DNA of 64,000 bases, from NCBI RefSeq assembly GCF_001650195.1, contig NZ_LXYR01000013.1, positions 1 through 64,000 of the forward strand, read 5' to 3'. The position numbers were made by a program, and so were the translations under genes. The DNA is from Phormidesmis priestleyi BC1401 (GTDB lineage: Bacteria > Cyanobacteriota > Cyanobacteriia > Leptolyngbyales > Leptolyngbyaceae). Positions 1 to 7,347 of the stretch are shown one piece after another; position 1 is the stretch's first letter, and each line of letters starts with the position of its first letter. The notes under the pieces were generated by a model, which worked only from the letters and a program-made list of their open reading frames with translations, searched no databases and had not been told where the DNA came from.

Positions 1-339
1 AAGCGGAAAAGCTCTAAAACTCGGCAAGTGGCTAATCGGGTCGCTACCGCGCTCCGCATCGCAGCCCAAACGCTCTGTCGTTCCCATTCTGCCCTAGGCG
101 CTTTCCATCGTCGAATGCAAGCTCGGATGGGCACCCCCAAGGCCATTACCGCAACGGCGCACAAACTGGCACGGATTTTCTATCACCTCTGGACATCGAA
201 CCAATCCTATGTCGATCCGGGCATGGACGCAGCCCAGCAGAAGTATCAAGAACGGATCGTTAAAAACCTGAAGAAAAAGGCGCTAACTCTGGGGTTTGAC
301 CTTGTTCCTAAATCCACTGCTCCGGAGTGTGTTTCTTAG
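1..339 (+). mobile_element. IS110-family transposase, C-terminal part (cut by window edge)
   Basis: The frame is open from the first base of the window to a TAG at 337-339, so only the C-terminal ~112 residues are present; the ATG at 28 is internal. The segment with ITATAHKLARIFYHL followed by a Lys/Arg-rich stretch ending near LGFDLVP is typical, from memory, of the C-terminal (transposase_20) end of IS110/IS1111 transposases, which move by a DEDD-type enzyme and usually lack clear terminal inverted repeats. The element ends within a few bases of the stop codon, because the next bases (343 onward, minus strand) already read as a ferredoxin gene. Family assignment is by recognition only; the catalytic N-terminus lies outside the window. 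Confidence 0.75.
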
Positions 340-342
340 GAG

Positions 343-583
343 TTAGCGAGAATTTGTCTTGCAGGAAGTAATCACTTCTAAAGTGCGTTGCTGTCGCCGA
401 TTAACCGTCGACAGCGACTCCATGCCGCTTTGAACGTAAACGTGGCAGGTGGCACACATTCCACGTCCGCCACATTCTCTCAGCACGTCTAAGTCTTTGT
501 TGATCAAGTATGGAGAGGAGATTTCCGTTGGTCTCGACGGAGGTTTCTTGAGCGATCGGTTCGAGTCTGACAGTTTTAGCCAT
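343..583 (-). pseudogene. [2Fe-2S] ferredoxin, frameshifted and cut by the IS
   Basis: Starting at 583 the minus strand encodes MAKTVRLEPIAQETSV...NLLSIL, the N-terminus of a plant-type-like [2Fe-2S] ferredoxin. The frame is lost around 500-515. In the adjacent frame the rest of the fold continues: LINKDLDVLREC, then GGRGMCATCHVYV, and later TLEVITSC, so all four cluster cysteines (C-x5-C-x2-C and a distal C) remain. Translation stops at 343-345 right after TNSR, where family members normally continue with LACQARV and about 15 more residues. The break coincides with the end of the IS110 transposase at 339, so insertion removed the C-terminus. With both a frameshift and a truncation the gene is almost certainly dead. 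It lay just downstream of the roadblock-like gene on the same strand. Confidence 0.85.
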
Positions 584-611
584 GATGATTTCTATCTAAG
601 TAGGTGAAACA

Positions 612-782
612 TTAGGGGAGCAGCAGCGCGATTTGCTGAGGATTGAGCGCTTTTTGCTCCACGATCACGGCAAAGTCGCGCACCACTTGCGAACAGCGTC
701 GAATAAATCCCGTTATCCAGTCTCGAATCCACTGCTGTTGTTCAGTGCTGAGAGAGATATCGGTTCCTAAAAGTAGACAGAC
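612..782 (-). pseudogene. Detached C-terminus of the roadblock-like gene
   Basis: This open frame of about 57 codons has no start codon and ends with TAA at 612-614. It reads LGTDISLSTEQQQWIRDW followed by FIRRCSQVVRDF and ends QIALLLP, an amphipathic sequence with normal coding character. From memory, roadblock-like proteins of this cyanobacterial family carry such a WI..W..FI.RCSQV.RDF tail. It lies directly downstream of the truncated gene 917-1504, separated only by the MITE at 771-922. Removing the MITE would join HISFSS to LGTDIS in frame. It is therefore read as the severed 3' end of that gene. The ferredoxin pseudogene starts 28 bp further on. Confidence 0.6.
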
Positions 783-922
783 TTAATTAAACATAAAATG
801 CCGGAGATGCCCTCACCCCAGCCCTCTCCCGCAGGAGAGGGAGCCAGAATCTAGTTCCTCTTCTCCTTGAGGAGAAGGGGTTAGGGGATAAGGGTCTTCA
901 GTTTAATTGTGCCTACCTACTT
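771..922. mobile_element. MITE-like element, AAGTAG-type terminal repeats, GAGAGGG core
   Basis: The ends are an imperfect inverted repeat of about 22 bp: AAGTAGACAGACTTAATTAA at the left and, reverse-complemented at the right, AAGTAGGTAGGCACAATTAA. The core holds two hairpins made of CCCTCTCCCGCAGGAGAGGG and CTTCTCCTTGAGGAGAAG. There is no coding capacity. It splits the roadblock-like gene. The same hairpin core recurs at 36993, 42784, 45123 and 52082, but with other terminal repeats. No target-site duplication could be fixed with confidence. Confidence 0.7.
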
Positions 923-1504
923 ACTAGAGAAACTGATGTGAGCCGCTCGATCGATCTGAAATTGCTGCAACCACTCCTGATCAGGACGGGTGGACTTGAG
1001 ATAATTGACGATGACCGGAATCCCCAAATATTGAGTGGTGAACCTGCTGAGGTGGTTAAGGGCAGCTAAAAGATCTTGAAGCGTTGCAGATGGGGGCTGA
1101 GGTTTGGGTTTCTCGATCGGTTCGTCAGGAGTTTGACTGACGGTGAGCGTTCTCAGAGTGGCGATCACGCCCTCAAAATCGGCTTGAATTGCCTCTCGAA
1201 CGAATTCAATCTTTTGCAAGTAATCTGAATAATCTAAAGTTTGACGAGCTAAAACCAGAAGAACTCGCCCAAACACTATTTTATAAATGTAAACCTGATA
1301 GGCTGAAAATTGAAATTCAAACGATTCAAAGCCTTCGGGGATCGTTTCAATCACTTGAAGAACGCCTTGAGAAAGGGCTTCCTTTTGCTGAAGATTAAAT
1401 GCTCGATCGAGGTCAGCAAAAAACGGTTGCGATTGCCCATCTATTAGGGCAACGCTCACGATTCCTGGTAGATTCAGAAAGTCTTCGATTCCCTCCTGTT
1501 TCAT
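917..1504 (-). CDS. Roadblock/LC7-like protein, C-terminus cut off by a MITE
   Basis: A 195-residue product beginning MKQEGIEDFLNLPGIVSV. Residues 1-100 resemble a roadblock/LC7 fold: a short helix, then a strand with ALIDGQSQPFF, a long helix QQKEALSQGVLQVIE, then paired strands FEFQFSAYQVYIYKI and RVLLVLAR. Roadblock proteins usually dimerise and regulate small GTPases or polarity systems, but the role here is unknown. A Pro-rich linker (about 125-140) precedes a second conserved block, DLLAALNHLSRFTTQYLG. The last residues, SSK and stop, come from the MITE edge at 922; the normal tail survives at 612-782. It probably formed a unit with the ferredoxin downstream. The remaining protein may fold, but the gene should be viewed as damaged. 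Domain naming is inference from sequence pattern. Confidence 0.6.
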   Translation of the reverse strand: MKQEGIEDFLNLPGIVSVALIDGQSQPFFADLDRAFNLQQKEALSQGVLQVIETIPEGFESFEFQFSAYQVYIYKIVFGRVLLVLARQTLDYSDYLQKIEFVREAIQADFEGVIATLRTLTVSQTPDEPIEKPKPQPPSATLQDLLAALNHLSRFTTQYLGIPVIVNYLKSTRPDQEWLQQFQIDRAAHISFSSK

Positions 1505-1658
1505 AGATTCTTTAAGTTACGTTTCTCTACAATCCGCGTCACATCTTGCATTTAAGGAGATTCTATAAATCGGTAATGGTTTCTGTTGCCCCTTTAATCG
1601 GTTGCCCTCCTGCGTTGATGTTTACTCGAAGCTCCTTACACAGTTTAGGTTTAGCCGT

Positions 1659-2687
1659 ATGTCTGACCTTCCGTTTACTTTGGATCAGTTACGCATTCTC
1701 AAAGCGATCGCCAGCGAGGGCAGCTTTAAGCGTGCGGCTGATAGCCTCTATGTGTCGCAGCCTGCCGTGAGTTTGCAGGTGCAAAATCTTGAGCGACAGT
1801 TAGATGTGCCGTTGTTCGATCGGGGCGGACGACGGGCGCAATTGACAGAAGCCGGACATCTGCTCCTCAACTATGGCGAGAAGATTCTCACCCTCTGTCA
1901 AGAGACATGCAGAGCGGTAGAAGATTTGCAAAACCTCCAGGGTGGCTCTCTAATTATCGGCGCAAGCCAGACGACAGGAACCTATTTACTCCCCCGAATG
2001 ATTGGGATGTTCCGACAACAATATCCCGACGTGGCGGTGCAGTTGCATGTGCATTCCACACGGCGAACGTCTTGGAGTGTGGCAAACGGGCAAATCGATT
2101 TGGCGATTATCGGCGGCGAGATTTCCCCCGAACTGCAAGATTCTTTAGAGATCATTCCCTATGCCGAAGACGAACTCGCACTGATTCTCCCCACCTTGCA
2201 TCCGTTAGCGCGGACTGAAGTGATTCAAAAAGATGATTTGTATCGGCTGCAATTCATCGCGCTTGACTCTCAATCGACGATTCGGAAGGTGATTGATCAG
2301 GTTCTGGCTCGCTGTGGGATTGAAACCCGTCGCCTCAAAATCGAGATGGAACTGAACTCGATCGAAGCCATCAAAAATGCAGTGCAGGCTGGGTTGGGCG
2401 CATCTTTTGTGTCGGTCTCCGCGATCGAGAAGGAGTTGCAAATGGGACTGCTGCATCGTGCCAGGATCAATGATGTGGTGGTGAAACGGATGTTATCGGT
2501 AATTATCAATCCCAATCGCTATCGATCGAAGGCAGCCGAGGCGTTTTGTCGAGAAATTTTGCCCCGATTTACCAATCAGCCCGTCAGCTTTGAGCGTAAA
2601 CAGGCACCAAACGCTGTAGAGCCACAAAACCTGAGAGCCATGCTGCACGCGTCAAATCTCAGTCGAGTTGCCCCCGACGGTGATTAG
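1659..2687 (+). CDS. rbcR: LysR-type transcriptional regulator, RbcR/CbbR type
   Basis: A 342-residue LysR regulator. The first ~60 residues are the winged helix-turn-helix ([20 protein letters not shown], then [16 protein letters not shown]), followed by a linker helix and the two-lobed effector-binding domain ([35 protein letters not shown]). The near-invariant N-terminus [18 protein letters not shown] is that of cyanobacterial and plastid RbcR (ycf30), the regulator of RuBisCO operon transcription and CO2-responsive genes. Related CmpR/NdhR proteins differ in this region. The ATG at 1659 is chosen because the family begins there; the frame extends upstream to an ATG at 1602. It is divergent from the roadblock-like gene, so their promoters share 1505-1658. 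No rbc genes are in the window. Confidence 0.85.
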   Translation: MSDLPFTLDQLRILKAIASEGSFKRAADSLYVSQPAVSLQVQNLERQLDVPLFDRGGRRAQLTEAGHLLLNYGEKILTLCQETCRAVEDLQNLQGGSLIIGASQTTGTYLLPRMIGMFRQQYPDVAVQLHVHSTRRTSWSVANGQIDLAIIGGEISPELQDSLEIIPYAEDELALILPTLHPLARTEVIQKDDLYRLQFIALDSQSTIRKVIDQVLARCGIETRRLKIEMELNSIEAIKNAVQAGLGASFVSVSAIEKELQMGLLHRARINDVVVKRMLSVIINPNRYRSKAAEAFCREILPRFTNQPVSFERKQAPNAVEPQNLRAMLHASNLSRVAPDGD

Positions 2688-2759
2688 AGATCTCAAAAAA
2701 TCGCCTGAGACGGGCGATCATAGGCTAATTTAAACGTTAAACGCCCCTCGATCGTCTGT

Positions 2760-4184
2760 ATGCAGCTTTATTGCACCCGTCCGGGTTGCTCAAAACCGAC
2801 TAACTTCTTCAACGATCTCGATCATCTCACCACGCTAAAAACAGTCAAGCAAAAGTTTTGCACTAACTGCGGCATGTCGCTGATTTTGGCTGACCGATAT
2901 CTGACGACAAAACTGCTTGGTCAAGGAGGCTTTGGAGCCGCATTTTTGGCGCGCGATCGCTATACTCCCGGTTTGCGGCAGTGTGTGGTCAAGCAGTTTC
3001 AGCCGTCGGGTCGGCTCACGCCTAATCAGTTGCAGATGGCTCAAGATCTGTTTGAGCGAGAAGCAGAAGCGCTTGAGCAGTTGGGCAGAGAGCATTCTCA
3101 AATTCCTGATTTGTTTGCCTTTTTCGAGCTGTCGATTCCTAGCCCTCATCAGGCGACCGAGGATAAATTCTTTTACCTCGTTCAAGAGTTTATTGATGGT
3201 GAGACGTTAGAAGAAAGGCTAATTCGGCAGGGCAAATTTTCTGAGTCTAACGTGCTGGACGTGCTGAGAGAAACGCTGAAGATCTTGCAGTTTGTTCATG
3301 AAAACGGCTCGATCCATCGCGATATCAAGCCATCTAACATCATGTGGAACCTCAACGGACGGCTTTATTTACTTGATTTTGGTGCGGTAAAATATGCTAC
3401 CACCGCAGGCGGCTCGAAAGCATCCACGAGCATTTATTCTTTAGGATTTGCCCCACCAGAGCAGGTGTCGGGCGATGAAGTCTATCCCTCTACCGATTTG
3501 TATGCGCTGGCAGTCACTTGCATTATGCTGCTAACTGGAAAGCAGCCTCCAGAGCTATTTAATGCCTACAACAATTCTTGGAAATGGCAGAGCTTTGTGC
3601 AGACGAGCCAACAGCTTGCTGATGTGCTCGATAAAATGCTGCTGCCTGTTCCCGATCAGCGATTCCAGTCTGCCATAGACGTATTAGAGGCACTTGTCGT
3701 TCGCCCACAGCGACCCCAACCGCCACCTCAGCCAGCGCCTTTACCCACTCCCACTACGTCTCTACCTGCTGCGGTCTCAAAGTCTCAGCAGATTCCACAA
3801 CGGGCATCGGTGCATCCGTTTTCGATTTTAGAGCTATTGGGAGCCGCCGCATTTACGGGCTGCGAAGGGGCATTGTTAGCGATCGCGCTATTTAGCCTCC
3901 CGATTCCCGCCCCGATCAGTGCAGGGCTTTGGCTGGCGCTCTCGATCGGGCTGGTGGTCGTTCAGTCTCGCCGCATTATCGAGAAAGTTGACCTGGTAAT
4001 TTTGGCAGGCATCACGTTTGCAGTGATTGGATTCCTCCCTGCACTTCATGCAGTGGTGGCGGGGCTGGCTTTAGGGAACGGATTCTTAGCGGTTGCAGTG
4101 CTAGCGGTTTCTGGAGGACTGAGTGCGATCGCGGTGACGGCTCTGTTTCGCTTAATCTACAAACTACTCGCTAGATTTTTTTGA
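2760..4184 (+). CDS. Ser/Thr protein kinase, Cys4 N-terminus and membrane C-terminus (SpkB-like)
   Basis: A 474-residue eukaryotic-type kinase. An N-terminal cysteine motif, C5-x4-C10-x23-C34-x2-C37, resembles the zinc-ribbon-like head of cyanobacterial SpkB kinases. The catalytic domain (about 47-325) shows all key elements: glycine loop LGQGGFG (54-59), Lys78 in CVVKQF, HRDIKPSN, DFG in LLDFGAVK, and an APE-like APPEQ. After a Pro-rich linker (about 320-345) come four hydrophobic segments from about 355 to the end, so the kinase is membrane anchored with the catalytic domain probably cytoplasmic. Substrates are unknown. It starts 73 bp after rbcR on the same strand, with a small GATCGCC-type inverted repeat between them at 2700-2718. 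Confidence 0.88.
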   Translation: MQLYCTRPGCSKPTNFFNDLDHLTTLKTVKQKFCTNCGMSLILADRYLTTKLLGQGGFGAAFLARDRYTPGLRQCVVKQFQPSGRLTPNQLQMAQDLFEREAEALEQLGREHSQIPDLFAFFELSIPSPHQATEDKFFYLVQEFIDGETLEERLIRQGKFSESNVLDVLRETLKILQFVHENGSIHRDIKPSNIMWNLNGRLYLLDFGAVKYATTAGGSKASTSIYSLGFAPPEQVSGDEVYPSTDLYALAVTCIMLLTGKQPPELFNAYNNSWKWQSFVQTSQQLADVLDKMLLPVPDQRFQSAIDVLEALVVRPQRPQPPPQPAPLPTPTTSLPAAVSKSQQIPQRASVHPFSILELLGAAAFTGCEGALLAIALFSLPIPAPISAGLWLALSIGLVVVQSRRIIEKVDLVILAGITFAVIGFLPALHAVVAGLALGNGFLAVAVLAVSGGLSAIAVTALFRLIYKLLARFF

Positions 4185-4314
4185 AGCCGACAGAATTCGG
4201 TAAATAGTCTTGAGGAATTTACGCTTAAGCCCGTGAAGCCTTAATCTATAGGCAATTGATTGGCGATATTGCATTTGTGGCTGAAAATCGTGTAGGTTGC
4301 TAACCTCTTTGCTT

Positions 4315-5724
4315 ATGTCTCAAAAAAACGAAACTCCAGTTCTTGTTCTTTCGCTTCTGATCACGGCTGGATTGCTGGGAGCAGGTTTTTGGCTGTTGAT
4401 GCCACGATCGCCCATTTCATTCAATAATCCGATCGCTAGCCAGATGGGTTCGACAAGCGATCGCCTTAGTCAGGGTGAACGAATTTTAGTTCCGGTCGAA
4501 AGTAGGGCGGATAATCCCGCGTTTGCTCAAGCAAAGCAGGCAGGGGTGGCAGCGATGGCGGCTCAACAATATGGTCAAGCTGTGACCCAGTTTGAGTCAG
4601 CGCTGCAAACGTCTCGCAATTCGCCCGAAACGCTGCTCTATCTCAATAACGCTCGGATTGGAACGAACAAATCCTATACGATCGCTGTTGCCGTTCCGGT
4701 GAGCGCTGACCCCAACGGGAGTTTAGAGATTTTGCGCGGAGTGGCTCAGGCACAAAGCGAGGTGAATCAGGCAGGAGGTGTAAAAGGGGTGCCGTTAAAA
4801 GTGGCGATCGTCAGCGATGACAATAATCCTGAGATCGCCCAACAAATGGCGAACATCTTGGTGCAAAAGCCCGAAGTGCTGGGAGTCGTGGGACACTATG
4901 CCAGTGATGTTACTCTTGCCGCCGCGAGTGTCTACAATACGGGAGGGCTGGTGTGCATCTCTCCAATCAGCACCACCGTCAAGCTCTCTGGCTTCGGGAA
5001 ATATATTTTTCGCACGGTGCCAAGCGACTATATCGCGGCGGGAGCTTTGGCAGACTACACCGTCAAAACGTTACAGCAGAAGAACATAGCGGTGTTTTTC
5101 AATTCTCAAAGCGCTTATAGTCAATCGCTCAAATCGGAATTCAGTCGAGCGATCGCGTTAGCCGGGGGGCAGGTGTCAGGTGAATATGATCTGTCGGCTC
5201 CTGATTTTAGCGCGGCGACAGCCGTTGATCGATCGCTGAAACAAGGCGTAAAAGCGCTAATGCTGGCACCTAATACGGGCACGCTTGACAAGGCGCTTCA
5301 GGTCGTTCAGGTCAATCAGCGTCGGATGAGTCTGCTGGCAGGGGATGATGTCTATGCGCCCAAAACCTTGGAGGTCGGTGGACAGCAAGCCGTCGATATG
5401 GTGATCTCAGTGCCGTGGCATATTAATGGCAATCCTAGTTCTGTCTTTGCAGGAAAGTCTCGATCGCTGTGGGGCGGCGATGTCAACTGGCGGACGGCGA
5501 TCTCTTACGATGCGGTGCAGGCTTTGGCGGCAGCCCTTCAGCGTGACCCAACTCGATCTGGAGTTCAGCAAGCGCTGCTGTCTCCAGATTTTTCGGCGAC
5601 GGGTGCGGCAGAGACGGTGCGATTTTTGCCATCGGGCGATCGTAATGTAGGAATTCAGCTTGTGAAAGTGTCACGGGGCGATCGGTTTGGTTCAGGCTTC
5701 GATTTTGTTCCGATTCAACGATGA
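4315..5724 (+). CDS. Membrane-anchored ABC-type substrate-binding protein (Leu/Ile/Val-binding-like) with TPR-like segment
   Basis: About 469 residues. An N-terminal hydrophobic helix (VLVLSLLITAGLLGAGFWLL) anchors the protein. A short TPR-like helical pair follows (AQAKQAGVAAMAAQQYGQ through NSPETLLYLNNAR). From about residue 120 the Peripla_BP_6 fold begins with YTIAVAVPVS. Typical family elements are LEILRGVAQAQSEVN, GVVGHYASDVTLAAA, CISPISTTVKL and YIFRTVPSD. Such proteins bind amino acids or amides for ABC import, or act as receptor domains. There is no permease or ATPase gene nearby, so a sensor or stand-alone binding role is possible; a TPR-plus-binding-domain arrangement also occurs beside Ser/Thr kinases, and a kinase gene is directly upstream. 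Start: ATG at 4315; a TTG at 4297 is the alternative. Confidence 0.8.
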   Translation: MSQKNETPVLVLSLLITAGLLGAGFWLLMPRSPISFNNPIASQMGSTSDRLSQGERILVPVESRADNPAFAQAKQAGVAAMAAQQYGQAVTQFESALQTSRNSPETLLYLNNARIGTNKSYTIAVAVPVSADPNGSLEILRGVAQAQSEVNQAGGVKGVPLKVAIVSDDNNPEIAQQMANILVQKPEVLGVVGHYASDVTLAAASVYNTGGLVCISPISTTVKLSGFGKYIFRTVPSDYIAAGALADYTVKTLQQKNIAVFFNSQSAYSQSLKSEFSRAIALAGGQVSGEYDLSAPDFSAATAVDRSLKQGVKALMLAPNTGTLDKALQVVQVNQRRMSLLAGDDVYAPKTLEVGGQQAVDMVISVPWHINGNPSSVFAGKSRSLWGGDVNWRTAISYDAVQALAAALQRDPTRSGVQQALLSPDFSATGAAETVRFLPSGDRNVGIQLVKVSRGDRFGSGFDFVPIQR

Positions 5725-5734
5725 GAATTTTCTG

Positions 5735-5818
5735 GCGTTGCTGAATGACACTATGATTTCGCTAGATTCTGGACAGAGCGGCTCTCAGAAATTGTTTCAT
5801 AGCCAGATTCAGCAACGC
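5735..5818. mobile_element. 84-bp MITE with GCGTTGCTGAAT ends
   Basis: The two ends are inverted copies: GCGTTGCTGAATGACACTAT at the left and, on the opposite strand, GCGTTGCTGAATCTGGCTAT at the right. Identity is perfect over the first 12 bp, with a further match at TATGA. The element starts 10 bp after the stop codon of the upstream gene and its right edge marks the point where the PstS remnant begins. The same terminal motif bounds the elements at 36993-37117 and 45123-45289. Confidence 0.7.
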
Positions 5819-5822
5819 TTAA

Positions 5823-6182
5823 ATTGTCTCGACGACTCAGGCGCTGTAAAAACTCGCCAACACGCCCGGCGGAATTTATTTTGCGTCTGCGCCCGAATTG
5901 GTGCCTCAGTGCACCGTTGAACCGTTGGAGATCGGGCAAACGGCAGATAAGCTAGTGACTCCTTATCAAGAGCCTTTAGTTAATCAGTGCCCAGCGCGAC
6001 GCAATCAGTTAAATATTCAGGCGTTTCAGGATGACAGCTACCCGATTATCCACAATTTATTTGTGGTGGTGAAGCAAAACGGAGGCACCGAACAACAGGC
6101 AGGAGAAGCCTACGCAAATTTGCTGCTGTCAGATCAGGGGCAGGACGCGATCGCGAAGGCAGGGTTTGTAAGAGTTCGGTGA
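5823..6182 (+). pseudogene. PstS-like phosphate-binding protein, 3' remnant
   Basis: Only the C-terminal third of a phosphate ABC transporter substrate-binding protein remains. The frame reads IVSTTQAL, then a TAA at 5847-5849, then KLANTPGGIYFASAPELVPQ. It continues to VEPLEIGQTADKLVTPYQEP, RRNQLNI and a terminal FVVVKQNGG...YANLLLSDQGQDAIAKAGFV, typical of the PstS/SphX-like end in cyanobacteria. The TAA looks like a CAA-to-TAA nonsense change because both sides are in frame and continuous in sense. Upstream the frame stops at the MITE edge (5818), so the N-terminal two thirds are gone. It is not expected to make functional protein. Confidence 0.75.
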
Positions 6183-6200
6183 GGTTGCATAAAATGGAGG

Positions 6201-7160
6201 TCAAACGCTCATCTCTAGCATTCGTTGAATGGGACGTAGGGCAGCGAGACGAGTGTGTTCGGGCAACGTGATTTCTGGCGATCGTGTCTTCATTGCCAAA
6301 TACAGCTTTTCTAACGTGTTGAGCCGCATGTGAGGGCATTCGTTGCACGCACAGTTTTGCATCGGCGGAGCGGGGATGAAGGTCTTGTTCGGTGCAGCTT
6401 TCTCCATTTGGTGAAGAATTCCTGCTTCGGTTGCTACGATAAAAGCCTGACTCGAACTTTTCTGGCAATAGTTCAGCAAAGCCGTTGTAGAACCGATGTA
6501 GTCTGCGTGGCGCAACACCGCGGGTTCACATTCTGGGTGAGCAATCACTTCCGCGTTGGGATGCTGAACTTTAAGCTGCACCAGCTTCTTCTCAGAGAAG
6601 GTTTCGTGTACCATGCAGCTTCCTTGCCAAAGCACCATCTCTCGCCCGGTTTGCTCCATTACATATTTGCCGAGGTTGCGATCGGGCGCAAAAATAATCG
6701 GCTGCTCGGCGGGGATTTGACGCACGATCGACACAGCGTTCGCGCTGGTGCAAATGATGTCACTCATTGCCTTGATGTCTGCTGTGCAATTTATGTAAGA
6801 AATTACCAAATGGTCGGGGTGATTTGTCTTAAATTGAGCAAACGCATCGGGCGGACAGCTATCGGCTAGAGAGCAACCCGCCTCTAAATCTGGCAGCAAC
6901 ACCAGCTTATTAGGGTTGAGAATCTTCGCCGTTTCTGCCATGAAATGCACGCCTGCAAAGACAATTACGTCTGCCTCAGTCTTCGCGGCTTGTTGCGAAA
7001 GCCCCAAAGAGTCACCCAAATAATCGGCAATGTCTTGAATATCAGGATCTTGATAGTAGTGCGCCAAAACTACTGCATTGAGTTCGCGCTTGAGATCGGC
7101 GATCGCGCCAAACAAATCACGAGGCAAGCCAATCTTGGGAGAAGAAAGAGTAGTAAACAC
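6201..7160 (-). CDS. nadA: Quinolinate synthase NadA
   Basis: A 319-residue [4Fe-4S] enzyme that condenses iminoaspartate with dihydroxyacetone phosphate to quinolinate in de novo NAD synthesis. The N-terminal [19 protein letters not shown] and [10 protein letters not shown], the middle [11 protein letters not shown] and the three cluster-cysteine regions ([15 protein letters not shown] and CACNECPHM) are all present. DRNLGKYV and WQGSCMVHE are further family signatures. The length is normal. The partner genes nadB and nadC are not in the window. It is divergent from mutS2, with 187 bp between them. Confidence 0.96.
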   Translation of the reverse strand: MFTTLSSPKIGLPRDLFGAIADLKRELNAVVLAHYYQDPDIQDIADYLGDSLGLSQQAAKTEADVIVFAGVHFMAETAKILNPNKLVLLPDLEAGCSLADSCPPDAFAQFKTNHPDHLVISYINCTADIKAMSDIICTSANAVSIVRQIPAEQPIIFAPDRNLGKYVMEQTGREMVLWQGSCMVHETFSEKKLVQLKVQHPNAEVIAHPECEPAVLRHADYIGSTTALLNYCQKSSSQAFIVATEAGILHQMEKAAPNKTFIPAPPMQNCACNECPHMRLNTLEKLYLAMKTRSPEITLPEHTRLAALRPIQRMLEMSV

Positions 7161-7347
7161 AGTGGCAGCCCGAAAACGACGAATCTCTATTCTAATACTT
7201 ATAGTTTAATCTACCAAAAATATAAAGGTAAGTTTTAGCAGAATCTACTACTTAAAAAATCAGATCTATCCATTGTCGGATTCCTCCCTCAATCTTCCTC
7301 CCGCAGCCTTCTAGAATGAGATCAGTAGCCTTTACAGATTTTAAGCT

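Noticed and set aside
1546-1770. 74-residue open frame overlapping rbcR
   Set aside because: Different frame over the rbcR start, with no domain signature.
6330-6869. 179-residue plus-strand open frame
   Set aside because: Antisense to nadA, with no recognisable motif.
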